Source of the DNA: Dentipellis sp. KUC8613
Lineage: Eukaryota; Basidiomycota; Agaricomycetes; Russulales; Hericiaceae
DNA: 64,000 bases
Reading direction: 5' to 3'
Assembly (NCBI GenBank): GCA_002286715.1
Contig: NSJX01000033.1
Span: 248,001-312,000 of the forward strand
Of the stretch, positions 11,601 to 23,758 are shown piece after piece. The notes under the pieces are model-generated. The model saw only the letters and a list, made by a program, of their open reading frames with translations, made no database searches and was not told where the DNA came from. A program made the translations under genes and the position numbers. How positions within the stretch are numbered: position 1 is the first letter of the stretch; every line of letters starts with the position of its first letter.

Positions 11601-13198
11601 TCAAGGGACGTACACCACCATGAGAACATTCACAACCAACTTATCCAGTGCACCGGACGACACGAGCGGGACACGTTCCTTCGAGATGACGCCCGAGTTC
11701 TTATCCGTGAGCAAGATAATGTCAGCCTCGGAGAGAGGAATGGCGCCGCTCTCTTCGACCCGACTGCGCAAGAGTTCGATGTCCCCTTCTTCATCGCCCT
11801 CATCGCCATAGACGCTGAAGGCACCGCGGACCGCGGGCTGGCGTCGCGTGCCGTTGAGTGATCTGCGCCCGCCGTAGGGGCTTCCCTCTGTGGGCTCTGG
11901 CCCGCACTCGACAGTGCGATCGACAGGCCAGATGTACCCACCCGCCGTCCAACGGAGCTCGGGAGAAAGCTTGTACAACTTGAGTGCATGATACAGAAGA
12001 GAATCACCTCCTTTCAGCTAGATGGAGGTCAGAGTCAGGTGCGCTTGACATGCGGCATGGAGGGAAATAGACGCTTACATATGGAACTAGGGTTTCTGCA
12101 AGCACATCGGCGGGGTTTACACCGTAATCGCCAGTGAGGTAGAACGCGACCATGCGACTGCGAGACAGGTTGAGGATCGGGGCGAGCTGGTCGAGGAAGT
12201 AGTCGCTGGGTGCGATGAGCGGGTCAGGCTGCACGCCGGATGGGCCAAATGTCTTGAGGTGGACAGCATACGAAATGGTCAGCCGACATCCTTTTTGCAC
12301 TGGCTCGACCTCGTAATCGCAGTCCGCCATGAATGCCGCCCATTCCATGTGCCCGCTCTTCCCACCGCGCCCATGGAACTTCTCTTCCTCGCCCTCGATC
12401 CCGCGCACAATGAGCGCGCCACCACGGAAACGTACCGGAAGCGATACGATAATCGTGGCGACGCGGGCATCGGTCGGCCGTGGCTGTGGTGGCATGCTTG
12501 CGCCTACCGTCACAACCTCCAGCTTATCACGGATCGCAGTGAGATAGTGTCCTCCCGGGAGGGTAGGAAAGAGGGTGTTCCGGATCGCCTCGAGGATAGG
12601 ATGGTTCGCGATTTCAAGGGAGGTGGTGAGCGGAAGGTTGGGTGGGTAGAACAGTGAGTCTCCGCCCTCGCCATAGTAGTCCTCCTCGGGCGACTGATGT
12701 GGGCGGCAGGCGGCGATGAGGACGTCGAGTGCGGGTGGGGTGTCGTAGTCGACGTCGATCGGGAAATCGAGGGAGTGGGTGATGCCGCTCTGCGTCCGAG
12801 CGTCAGCAAGTAGGGTTCGGGGGACCGCGGTGCGTACAGAGTCGGATGCGACTTACCTTTGTGCGGAAGAAGAGCGTCAAATTGGCCGGGTCGACCGGTA
12901 TACGCCCTGACACCGAAAATGGCCGCGATTTCGCAGCGACGACCCTCGCCACACTCGCTTGGAGAACATCCTCGCTTGTGTAGTCGGACATCCCCCGGCG
13001 GATGGGCGGACGCCCCGATTTGCCTGGGCTATAGCTCGGCACATGCTCGATCTCGAAGTCCATGCTGGGGCTCCTGTTGAATGGCAAGCCATCACTGTAA
13101 ACGGAGCGACTCGTGAGCGCCGGTGATGGGACCATCGTAATGGACGAGGCGACTGTGGCTGGTGAGGACACGGATGGGGGGATCGCTGACGGAATCAT
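11601..13198 (-). CDS. degenerate 2OG-Fe(II) oxygenase-like protein
   Basis: Minus-strand gene with exons 12857-13198, 12079-12789 and, to keep frame, 11601-11978. The centre resembles fungal prolyl-4-hydroxylase-type 2OG oxygenases: VATIIVSLPVRFRGGALIV corresponds to the strand pair after the HxD motif, and WAAFMADCDYEVEPVQKG to the strand carrying the distal His. Seen: the expected HxD position reads PPQPRPT, and the expected His in DCxHEV is Tyr; only the Arg two residues after the turn (GCRLTISY) that would bind 2-oxoglutarate is kept. Iron binding is therefore not expected. A natural acceptor at 12020-12021 would start LKGGDS, but the family-like continuation LLYHALKLYKLSPELRW is two bases out of frame with it at a CT run near 11994-12007. 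The gene may thus be frameshifted, or the last exon starts at 11978. It is either a regulatory pseudo-enzyme or a decaying gene. Confidence 0.6.
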
Positions 13199-14296
13199 GT
13201 TAGGAAAAATGGGGGGAGTGAGTGGAGACAGACAGACGTGTGGGGCGACGTAAAGAGGAAGAAAGAATCAGGAGCGATAGGGTATTGTAGCCTGCACTTT
13301 GTTGGTGTGTACACGCTGCACCGGCGAGCCTTCTTCGGCCCGTCCCGTTAAAAGGTAACGGAACTCCTCCTGCATGACGACATGTGGGATGTTTAGATAC
13401 CAAAAAGATGGAGATGAAGATAGCACAAAAGCCACGCATCTGCCTCGTGTTATGGACGCTTGATCAGGCCTATTGTCAGCGACCGACCCACCGAACGTGT
13501 TACGCCCATGCCAGCGATTGCTACGATTGAATCCATCAGTACGTTCTGAACTTATCAAGATCAGAACTGGGCTTGGAACAATCATGGTGTATCCCTTCTA
13601 TCTGGGATCGGAGCATCTGAACTGTAGTCAGTAGCGCCGCATGCTGGTAAAATTGCGACACGCAGTGTCAGTGGAAGATTAGATGAGCTGAGTGCAGTGC
13701 AGTTCCTGACAGATCATCTGGTTCAGCACAGATGGGTCAAGACATCGACACCGCATCATGAGACCACAACGTGCCCGTCGCGTTCCCTAGAACAACAACA
13801 ATCCGGAGCTTGCGCAGCTCAAATGAGATGCGGACTTGCGGAAAAGGGCACCTAGCTCCGTCGTAGCTTAGATGCAGTCGCATCACCAAATTACCGAGTT
13901 TCCCCGGGATAGTTTGAGCACAAACTGTGCCGACTTGCGCATGTGCGCATGCGGCGACCGCAGCGTGTCTAGGCTGCGAAAGAAGATATCGGGTGGTAGA
14001 TAAAACATACGGCTCATCTTGAAGCACAAGATTGCCGAGTTCTTCAGCGCAATGTGATGGATAGGAGGCCTAGGTGTATAATATATACTGAGACTGCTTG
14101 ACTTCGACAGGTACTATGACCGCCAAGATCATGAGTTCAGCGGCATACCTGACACGTATGTGCATGAGCAAAGTAAGCGTAATAGCTGAGGTCCGTCGAT
14201 GCATGAGAATAGTTTGAAATGTACGTTTACAATCATTGGCACGTCGTCGCAGCCAGATCCCATCCCGCAGGTTCTGTCATTCAGCCCAATTCAACT
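13199..14296. other. intergenic, no gene seen
   Basis: About 1.1 kb between two minus-strand genes. I found no pair of splice sites joining open segments with protein-like character. The end near 13200-13400 is probably the promoter and 5' UTR of the 2OG-like gene. Confidence 0.45.
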
Positions 14297-16199
14297 TCAG
14301 CTCCGAAATACATATCCTGATATCCGTGCGTGAGACGAGTCATTGTGGAGGTTGCCTAAACTGCGACGTACATGAATGACCTTCTCGACGACCTCGTTAA
14401 ACTGCTCTATGACTGAAAGTCCCAGCTGGCAGCCCTCGAACTCGACCTCTTCGACGGTTCGGACGCCCCGTTGATGTTTCCTCTGCTTCAAGGCAAAGAG
14501 TAGAGCGTCGAAAGATTCTTCGCTATAGACTTCGACCAGGTGAATTCGGCGCAGGCTGGGGAAGAACGTCGTGTCGTAGGGCAATCTGGTTACGGATCGT
14601 GAAAGGTAGTCCACGAATGGCAAAGGGCGTCTGACTGAAGTCGGTGCCATCCTAGCCAAGCTATCGTCACATATACATACGTCCTCCACTGCCGACAAAG
14701 ATTCAAGGATGCTTGATCGATCGAGCCATGTCTCCCCGTACTCTTTCTCACTCCAGTGCCTAAGCTTCTTCACGCCGCGAATGTCAAGGCTACCAAAGGT
14801 TTCTTCCAGTATGACTGCTTGCACATCCATGTCCACGTGAAGTAGCGGTCCTGTCAAAACGAATTCAAAGACGCTGGTTTCTTTGTTGGGCGGAACATAG
14901 CGGTTCTCGAAACAGTCCAGTGTATTCCAGCCTGCGATGTCCAACCGATTCGAAGAAGTACGGACATGGAGCGCTTGCAACGGGTCCAGATGATGGGCCT
15001 GCGTAAAAGCTGCGAACGCCGGACGAATGGCAGTGCAAATCGCCTTTGGTGAGAAACTTTCCTGAGCAACGGTAATATGCAAATCCGCGAGGGAACGCAG
15101 AGACAGATGTTGGACAAGCCACATGGAATCTGAAGCTCCCGCTATCACTCTGAGTGACTGGAGGAGAGGGAGAGAAACGAGGTGGTCGGATTCCGTCGAC
15201 TCCAGAGATAGATGATGTATGGTGTTGTCAAGCTCCAATACTTGAAGTCGTGGTAGTCGGTCTAAGAGCGCCAGAATATGCCCACGAGTGCAGCGAAAGA
15301 TGATGTCCGAGTCTGAAGCCGCTCTGAGTCGTAAATCAACGACGCTGCTTGGGAAAAGTAAATCCAACGGGAGTGGTACGTTCATGAGGGTAACACTCCG
15401 CAACTTGGAGTCATTCCCTGCCAGAAAAGTAGAAGGAAGAGCAAGGTCTGGGGTGAAGGAATGCGCAGGATGAATGGAGCAGAAGAATGTTTCCAGGACC
15501 GGCGCACCAACAGAAAGGCAAGAGAATATCTCTTTCGCCGTACTGCCGCGAAGGCTAGCCGGGGAGCCTAGCTCCAGCTTGCGAGTACGGTGTAGTTGGG
15601 TAAGGGCCAGGAAAAGATCATCCGTCACCCTATCACCCCTGGGCCAGATGATCTCGATCTGCGCCTCCTTCGAGAGGTGGAGTCTCTGTCCCGTCCATGA
15701 ACGGATGGAACAGACGTCGATACCCCACAAAGCCGGATGCGCAAGCGCGACTTCTCTCCAGGACCGACATACGTATGTCACGACCACCCATCCCAGGGCA
15801 CTTCGTTGCCTGTAGGCTTCATAACCTTCTGCACTGCCGCGCCATTTGCTCCGGGGGGAATGAAATACTCTGGAAGGCGGCTCAGCTATCGCAAAATACA
15901 TGAATACGTGAGCGAGGAGTTCAGGAGGAAGGCGATTGATCGATGCGAATGAATTGCAGCGGGTCCCCAGGTACGATGTGATAGTGCGAATACTGCTCAA
16001 TTCTTGATCGAGCTTGGCACGAGAGACCTCCCTGACGGATGGATTGCTAGTCTGGGGGGATATTCCGTCCAAAGGAGATATTCTGGAATTGTAGAAAGCC
16101 ATCCATGCTGCCATACTACGCAGCTGGTGAGCGAACGTCCACAAGTGATGGAAAGGAAACGTACCTGGCATCGCCAGGCTCGGAGGGCGCGGATGACAT
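14297..16199 (-). CDS. F-box-like protein D
   Basis: Minus strand, exon 1 16165-16199 (35 nt, phase 2, donor GTACGT) and exon 2 14297-16115, 617 aa. An uninterrupted frame reaches further upstream to 16306, but the paralogue pattern of a short first exon places the start at MSSAPSEPGDA, spliced to SMAAWMAFYNSRIS. Seen: F-box-like core INRLPPELLAHVFMYFA, WVVVTYVCRSWREVAL, LWGIDVCSIRSWTGQRLHLS, then a leucine-rich C-terminal half. It lacks the acidic C-terminal tract of copies A and C. It is the only family member here on the minus strand apart from copy G. The C-terminal 30 residues are uncertain because a GTACGT at about 14370 could be a further donor. Confidence 0.8.
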
Positions 16200-16706
16200 G
16201 ATATACGAGTACTAGGGAAATAGAACTCGGGATACAGCTGATGCTTGCGTCGAGAGATGGGAACCTGGGAAGACGGGTTGGCAGCAGCGGGGGCGGTCCG
16301 ACGCAAGGGGGTTCATTGTATTGCTCGTGCAGGACCTTATACCTACGGTGGAAAGGTTCCAGTGCACCTATCCCAGACACGCGGCTGTGAGGATCAGGTA
16401 GTACTAGGATGGCCTACAGGGTCGCTTCCTTAACAGGAACGATGCACAGGGTCTTCAATAGTTGGATTTTCGTGTTCCTACCTCATTGAGATCTCTCCAG
16501 AGAAAAATGCACATTCCATTGCAGGCGCTGTAGACTGATCAAAAAGACGATAACCTGATACAGCTACGGGATCCTAGGATCCTTAGTATTCGAAGTACGA
16601 AACGATCGTTCTGGGAAGGCTGGCGTGCGAAAGCTACGTAGTATCGAAGTCCTATCAGCATAGCCGCCCCACGATATAGCTGATAAGTACACGAACCAGC
16701 AATAAC
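16200..16706. other. intergenic, no gene seen
   Basis: About 500 bases between the start of F-box-like gene D and the stop of the arsenite methyltransferase. No coding signal recognised. Confidence 0.45.
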
Positions 16707-17858
16707 TCACTGTGTCAGTGGCTTGACCGCATAAATCGAGTAAGACCCTATGCATGGCGTTGTGAATTGTTGTGGCATGATATACAATACGGATGAACTC
16801 ACCGACAAGCTCATTAACATCAACCGAAGGACGCGCCAACCCGGCAGCCTTTTCACCACAGCCTCCAGAAGCGCCACAAGCGCCACCAGCGGGCGCTGTA
16901 GCTTTGGGTTCCGTCCCGCAGCACACACCAGTCAAATTGGAGTCGGGCGTGGTGAACCAGACGGACAGGTCCGCCTTCTTGTCCACCATGAGTACGTCTT
17001 CGCGCGCGCGCCCATATCGAGTCAATCAGATACCGTCCAGCACAGCACGGGGTAGACACTCACTTTCGAAGCCAGCCTCGTGCAGGAAACCCTCATACAC
17101 GTCCCGCGTCACCGCCCCACCGACACAGCCGACGTACGCCGCCATGTCCTTCCGCACGTCCTCCGGCATCGCCTGCTTCGCGACAATGTCTTCGAGCGCG
17201 ATACGCCCGCCGGGCTTCAGCACGCGGAACACCTCGCGCAGCGCGGTGGCCTTGGCGGCGTTTGGCAGGAGGTTGAGGACGCAGTTCGAGATGACGCAGT
17301 CGACGCTTGCATCCGCCAGGGGCGGGTTGGGGAACGGCAAGGTGAGCGAGGTGTGTAGGAAAGATACTTGAGGAGGCTGAAGGTTCAGCTTCGCAGCGTT
17401 GCGTTCGGCGAGCGCGATCATGTCCTGCAGTCGATGTAGGTCATTCATGCCATGTTGAGTGATCATAATCCTTCGACGTACCCCAGACATGTCGATGCCA
17501 ATGACACGTCCCGTCGGCCCGACCTTCTTAGCAGCAAGAAAGACATCTATGCCGCCTCCAGAGCCTAGATCCAACACGACTTCGCCCTGTCGAAAGCAAC
17601 ATCAGCGTCGTCTTCGCGTATAAGTCAAGAGACCAAATCGACTCTCACCTCTTTGATGCTAGCCGCAGCAATCGGGTTCCCACAGCTCAGCCCCATATGC
17701 GAGCCATCGGGCACCGCAGCGAGCTCAGCAGCGGCATACCCGAACGCTTTGGCCACCTCGTCGGCATGCGCGCTGGACACCCCGCTCTGGGCGATGGCGC
17801 TGTAGGTCTCGTGGACCTCGGAAAGAATTCGCTCGTCAGTAGATGAGTTGGCAGACAT
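16707..17858 (-). CDS. arsenite methyltransferase
   Basis: S-adenosylmethionine-dependent methylation of trivalent arsenic, a cytosolic detoxification step that ends in volatile or excretable methylarsines. Five exons: 17649-17858, 17482-17586, 17064-17424, 16803-16997, 16707-16747, 303 aa, every phase consistent. Seen: SAM-binding motif [14 protein letters not shown] (about residues 73-86); MGLSCGNP with Cys59; ISNCVLNLL with Cys153; YVGCVGGA with Cys205; a Cys-rich tail (GVCCGTEP and [10 protein letters not shown]). Family knowledge: ArsM/AS3MT enzymes bind As(III) through Cys residues in exactly the SCGNP, NC and CVGGA contexts. The N-terminal first Cys found in algal and animal enzymes is not present, as in three-Cys fungal forms. 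The end [10 protein letters not shown] after the last intron fixes the 3' exon. A related SAM methyltransferase is the only alternative and is unlikely. Confidence 0.9.
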
Positions 17859-18254
17859 GTGAGTGTAAGTGAAAATATAGGGATGGGGAGGAGGGCGCAA
17901 TTTATGCGTTTTCGCTACAGGACGGGGGGAAAATTAGTAAGTAAACACATGACCTGCGGGACGAGGCCTCGTCAAATTCGAAGTCAAATTGGAGGAGGAC
18001 TGACTCACGAAGCTCCAGCCTCTTGCGTGATTCCTCCCGCCCACGTTCGCCTGCGCTGCAGAGTTGAAGCACATTCAGTAAACAGCCCAGAAGAGAGATA
18101 AATATTGCAGCACAAGCTTCGCCATCGTGTCGAACTAGTCTGAATAACGACATCGCGATACCACAAAGAAGGGAAAAGCAAATGAAACGAGAGATTATTT
18201 TATAATGCGAGTCCCTATAACAGTGTCTGTATAAGATGTACCGACCGGCCTCCG
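17859..18254. other. intergenic, no gene seen
   Basis: 396 bases between the arsenite methyltransferase start and the complex I subunit stop. It should hold the methyltransferase promoter; no clear element was recognised. Confidence 0.45.
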
Positions 18255-20979
18255 TTACGCATACGCGGCCTCGGGCGCCTTCTGGGCTCCCGAGAACCCG
18301 TAGTCTTCGCCCTTCACGAACGCCCTTGTGCACTGCGCCATCGTCACGGACCTGCGTACCAGATTATCAACATCAAAACGTGACAGAGATAGTATATAGC
18401 AACTCACGCTCTCGAGATGGGGTCGGTCTGGTAGAAGTTAGTGATAGGCTTCTTGAGCGGCACGCCCAAGACCTTCGCGCCCGAGGTCGCTGTGGCAAGC
18501 GTCTTCAAGCCGGCAACGGCAACGTCTACGGAGGTGTGCTCGACGCTGTCATAGCGAACAAGCGACGGCGAGATCTCCCACATGCGGTCACGGACGCCGA
18601 GGACATCATCGTAAGGCAACGGGGAGCCGACAACCTCCGACAGTGCACTGCAGAGACGCAGGTCTCAGTACAAGCGCCGAGAAGTAAGTTGAAGAGAAGG
18701 TACTAACCGGATGATCTTCCAGTCCTCACGCGAGGCACCAGGAGGAGGAACAGCCGCACGGCCGAGCTGGGCGCGGCCTTCAGTGTTCACCCAAGTGACA
18801 GACTTCTCGGTGTACGCAGCGGCGGGAAGGCAGACATCAGCGAGCTGAGCACCGAGATCACCGTGGTGACCCTGGTACACAACGAAGGCATCCTTGGGGA
18901 TCGACTTGGGGTCGACCTCATCGGCGTTCAGAAGGTAGATGAACTTCGGCCGTGCGGAAGCAGCCTTCTTCGACGGCACGAAGCCGATGTCGTAGGCGGC
19001 AGGGCGAGAGGCGACCTAAAAAAACGATGAGACGTAATCCTTGTCGTTAGATCGTAGAAAGACATACACGCTGCAGAACGGAGAAACCATTCCACTCGGG
19101 GGTGACCAGCTTGCTCTTGTTCTTCTCCACGAACTTTGAAAGGGCGTTGTAGATAGCAGGGCCATCGGCCTGCTCCGACACCGCGCTACCCACGATGATA
19201 AGCGGGCGCTTCGCAGCCTGGAACTTCTTCGCGAACTCGCCCTTGCCGGCGATGAACTCCGCCAATGCATGCGCATCAGCACCGAGGTAATCATAACCGT
19301 AGGTAGTGTCGGCACGCTCGCCAAGCAGGCCAATCTCGAGACCGGTGTGCAACCAGCTCTTGCGGATACGGGAGTTGAGCACGGCCGCCTCATGCCTCGG
19401 GTTGGTGCCAACGAGCAGGATGACGTCAGCGTCCTCCACACCGGGGATGGTAGAGTTGAAGAGGTAGTTGGAGCGAACGTCGACGCCAGACAGAGGGGGT
19501 ACGTAGCCACCGACCTGGTCGAGAGCAGTGTTGTCGGAGCCAAGGCGGTTGACGAAGTCCTTGAGCGCGACGAGCGACTCAGTATCAGCGAGATGGCCGG
19601 CAACGGCCTGAATCTCATCGCCCTTCGCACCAGACGCTTCGAGACCCTTGGCGATAGTCGAAAGAGCGTCCTCCCAAGATGCAGGGACGAAGCGGTCGCC
19701 CTGCTTGACAAGGGGAGTAGTTAATCGCTGGAACTTGAGGCCGTCATAGGCATAGCGGGTCTTGTCGCTAATCCACTCCTCATTGACATCGTCATTCGTC
19801 CGCGGCTGGATGCGCATAACCTGCACGCCACGCGAATCGACGCGAATGTTGGAACCAACGGCGTCCAGGACATCGATCGATTCGGTGGTCTTGAGCTCCC
19901 ACGGTCGTGCGTGGAACGCATACGGCTTGCTGGTGAGGGCGCCAACGGGGCAAAGGTCGACAATGTTGCCGGAAAGCTCTGAGTCCATGGTCTTCTCGAC
20001 ATACATGCCAATTTGGAGGTCGTTGCCACGGCCTGTCGTACCAAGCTCCTCGACACCAGCGACCTCGTTGGCGAAACGCACACAACGCGTGCACTGAATA
20101 CACCTGTTCATCGAGGTCTTCACAAGGGGTCCGAGGTCCTTGTTCTCAACGGCACGTTTGCCAGCGATTTCGTGGAACCGCGAGCGGTCGGAGCCGTAGC
20201 GCATGGACTGGTCCTGGAGGTCACACTCGCCACCTTGGTCGCAAATAGGGCAGTCTAGTGGGTGGTTGGAGAGGAGGAATTCCATGACTCCCTCACTAGA
20301 CATTTCGTGACGTTAGAGGGGGGGTTGAGAATCGGAAAAAAGAACCTACCGAGCTTCATGAACGAGCGGGGTATTTGTGTGGACTTTCGATCCAGGCATC
20401 GCGGGGACGGCACTATGGAAAGTATTAAGCAATTGGGAGAGCATACAAGGCGAACAGCCGTACCATGATGCAACGGGTTTGGGGGAGCGCTCTACCTCCA
20501 CCAAGCACATACTAATTGGAGTTCAGAACGCGACGCGTCCGGCAGGTTCCCAAGCAGACTTACCGACAGTTACCCGCAATAGCCAGTCTATCATGGTAGC
20601 AAAATCTAAAAAAGTGTTTAAGCATGGATGGTACGTCACAACAGCGTAAGCACACACCTTGGTATCGTGGAACCAGCGGCTTCACAAGCCTGAATCAGCG
20701 CAGAGCCTACAATGCAACCAATGAGTTTGCAGTTGCTTTCGGAAGACGGTGTACATGCCCTGCGGTACAGTGACCTCTTTCCCATCCACAGTCAAAGTGA
20801 TATCTGCCTGACGCGCCGACGAAGATGCAAATGTTCGCTGACCTGCAATCTTTGATCAGAAGGCTTTTTAGATAGAACAGAGGTCTCCACGTACCCGTCC
20901 CAATGCAGTCAGCGCACAGAACCCTTCCTATCCGACCCTTGGCTGAAGGCCTGGAGGCCTTGGACACCAGCCTGAACAT
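18255..20979 (-). CDS. NDUFS1: NADH:ubiquinone oxidoreductase 75 kDa subunit
   Basis: Largest core subunit of mitochondrial complex I; it carries three iron-sulfur clusters of the electron path from FMN. Ten exons: 20895-20979, 20759-20842, 20658-20706, 20564-20605, 20464-20511, 20350-20412, 19068-20295, 18708-19015, 18408-18647, 18255-18351, 747 aa, the usual length. Seen: a mitochondrial presequence ([15 protein letters not shown], then [10 protein letters not shown]); 2Fe-2S region [25 protein letters not shown]; the [14 protein letters not shown] motif (His plus three Cys); and CIQCTRC with DLCPVGAL. The exon for CRMCLVEVE and those beside it are very short (42-63 nt). The intron 20707-20758 must start with GC rather than GT to keep the frame. 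It is divergent from the Ste24 gene, 383 bases away. Confidence 0.93.
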
Positions 20980-21362
20980 GCTCTGCACCGAGTGTAGTTT
21001 TCAAAGATAAATAGCCAGTAATTATCGAAGGAAGCAAGAGACAGCAGGCGGCGCACGGCGAGCAAGACGCTTTGGAATCGTCGTCAACGTCGCGCACAGT
21101 GACGAGGACGATGGCCAACGACGACGCCTGAATTCCGTTGCGTGTTTGAGCGCCGCCCGAAATGAGGGTGCAGCCAATGGGAGCGCCGCCGATTCGCGCG
21201 TCGGCTCCAGCCGGGACGCAATTTCCGCGGGTGCACGTGACGGAGACACGCTGGGAGCGCCACGTCTTCGTGTGCCGTAGCCGCGTGTCCGTTTCGAAAA
21301 CTTGTAAGTCCTCCGCGCATGATCGCACTGAGCTGGTTTCTACAGTATTTGGGACCCGCATC
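20980..21362. promoter_or_regulatory. bidirectional promoter region, NDUFS1 / STE24
   Basis: 383 bases separate two divergent start codons (20979 minus, 21363 plus). Both genes are housekeeping genes, so a shared compact promoter is likely. No TATA box is visible; the region contains GC-rich blocks such as GCCAATGGGAGCGCCGC around 21172-21189, which includes a CCAAT-type element. Confidence 0.5.
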
Positions 21363-23117
21363 ATGGACTTTCTTCATGAAAACCTCGCTCGCCTGCAGCA
21401 CCGTCTTGCTTTTGTCGCTGTGGACCCGATAGACTGGAAGTTCTACGTCCAGGCGTTCGCGTGGGGAATCTGTCTCTTCGAGTCCTATCTGCTGTACGCA
21501 CTCACCATCAAATTTCTATGGAAATGATGCACTAATGCTTCTCTGAAGGTTGCGCCAGTTCCCCTTGTACAATAAGACCGCACCACCCGCTGTTCTTGCG
21601 GACCACTTCACGCCAGAGGTCTTCGAAAAGTCACAGAAGTATGGCAAACACAAAGCCAAGTTCTCGCTCGTATCTGGTTTGTACAGACAAGTCCTGGATA
21701 CCGTACAGATCCAGTCGGGATTGTACTACCCTTGGGCATGGAGAGTTGCTGGCGAGGCGCTTCAGAAATTCGGATACGGGCCTGAGTACCAGGTATTCCA
21801 TTAGACCTCGCGGCTTCTCCATGGGCGTTTGCTCATTCCTGCATCTTTGCAGATCACACAATCTATCATCTTCGTCATGGTCTTGACTTTGACGTCCATG
21901 ATCCCCACCCTTCCTCTCGGCTTGTATCAGACCTTTGTCCTCGAGGAACAGCACGGTTTCAACAAGACCACCCCGGCCCTGTATGTTGCCGACCTGCTGA
22001 AGGGTTGGGCTATCGGCTTCGTTCTCGGAGCTCCTCTTCTAGCTGCTTTCCTGTATATCTTCGAGTGGGCAGGCGATCGCTTCGTTCCCTGGCTTATGGC
22101 CCTCCTGTGCGTACCGTCACATTCCGTGTGTATTAGACTCGGCTAACGAACGCTTTACACCATAGCCTTGCTTTCCAGATGGTCATGGTCATTATCTACC
22201 CCACCGTCATTCAGCCTCTCTTCAACAAGCTCTCTCCTCTCCGCGAGGGTGAACTTCGTTCGCGCATTGAGGCCCTTGCCAGCAAGCTACACTTCCCGCT
22301 CAAGCACCTCTACGAGATCGATGGCTCGAAGCGCAGCTCTCACAGTAACGCCTACTTCTTTGGTCTACCTTGGGTAAGTAAAATTCATCCCTTTCATTCT
22401 ATCATCTGACCTATAGCCGGTCATGCAGAGTAAGCACATTGTCATCTTCGATACCCTCATCAAGCAGTCGAAGCCTGAAGAAGTCGAGGCCGTCCTTGGT
22501 CAGTGCCGACTTTCTTTCACGTCCTCTCTGCTCTGACAAATATCCTATCAGCACACGAACTGGGTCACTGGTACTTCATGCATCCCACGAAGCTCCTCCT
22601 TGTCTCGCAGGTCCACATCTTCACCATCCTCGCTCTTTTCCCTGCTTTCCTCCACGCACCGCCTCTCCTCCGCTCCTTCGGCTTCCCCGAAGAAGTCGCC
22701 GCTAACCCGCCACCCATCATCGCCTTCCTCCTCTTCCAGGTACGCATTGTTCTTCCGCGGCCCGACTGGATTCACTCATCACTCATGTATTCGTCAACTA
22801 CGTAGATGGTCCTCACGCCGCTCGAAGCCATCGTCAGCATGGCGCTGAACGCCGTCTCGCGCAAATTCGAGTACGAGGCGGACCGCTTCGCAACGGAGCT
22901 GCAAGGGCGGCTCAAGGCCGACGACATGAGCGACATGGGCGCGCGTCTCGGGCGCGCGCTCATCACGCTGCACGTGGAGAACCTCTCGACGGTTTGGGTC
23001 GACTGGCTGTACTCGGCGTACCACCATTCGCATCCCACGCTCACGGAGCGCCTGAAGGCGCTTGAAGGGTACCAGGGCGAGACGCTCAGCGTCAGCGAGG
23101 CGAAGAAGGAGCTGTGA
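21363..23117 (+). CDS. STE24: CAAX prenyl protease 1 (Ste24, M48A)
   Basis: Multi-pass ER membrane zinc metalloprotease that trims farnesylated CAAX proteins and, in mating fungi, a-factor-type pheromone precursors. Seven exons: 21363-21493, 21549-21792, 21853-22106, 22166-22373, 22429-22498, 22552-22739, 22806-23117, 468 aa, the family length. Seen: N-terminal membrane segment before the RQFPLYNKT motif; LGLYQTFVLEEQHGFNKTT; HSNAYFFGLPW; the zinc motif AHELGHW with His304 and His308, split by an intron inside the Ala codon; and the third ligand in NAVSRKFEYEADRFA (about Glu387). An acceptor at 22415 would add four residues after LPW, but family alignment favours 22428. The start ATG gives an N terminus of normal length. 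Confidence 0.93.
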
Positions 23118-23758
23118 GTCCGTGGGGAGGTAGGTGGGGGGTAGGAGGTGATGTGTTGTCTGTCTTGTCGTGCGTCGCGCATCGTGCAGTCCTAGTAATA
23201 CTTATTTATTAGCTTTGGACATTGAATCCTGTAATCGTCTTGCTGAAGTTTTTCCGCGCTGAGCAGGCTCAATATATGTCTCGAAACCAAGCATCCCTTT
23301 GAACACATTGTACGCCAGCCTTGCATTGCAGCAAGGCCGGCATTTCCCGATAGAAGCACACCACTCCGAATTGTCCCTTTCGCACACACACTGCAGCTGG
23401 CACGACAGGTTCTTGGAATGTATGAGCTTGACGGTCTTTTGATTTCATTAGCAGGTCGATTGTCGCAGGTGCCGCAACGCGGAAATGACAATGCTCTCGC
23501 ATCGTACGCCCTCTTTGTTTGATTGGACTTTTTCGTTTGACATATTCGAAGCCCAGGTTCTGCCTTTGTCCATAGTCCTTGGAGCGTTAGCATCACATCT
23601 CTTCGCATGCCACCGGCGAGGAGCTGAGCTCCTTTAAATATGCCCCCCTTATGGACACGATTCTTGTCTGCTCACTTCTCTTCCCGCTCTCGACGTCCAA
23701 CCAGGTTGTCCACTTTCATACGCGAGCCCGTCACATCCATCGCAAGGCGTGGAAGGTC
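23118..23758. other. intergenic with TATA-like element
   Basis: About 640 bases between the Ste24 stop and F-box-like gene E. A TTTAAATA sequence at about 23633-23640 lies some 120 bases before the gene E start and could be its TATA box. Nothing else recognised. Confidence 0.4.

Noticed and set aside
22374..22428. Alternative acceptor at 22415-22416 in the Ste24 gene
   Set aside because: It would insert four residues (PVMQ) between LPW and SKHIVIF, where the family has no insertion.
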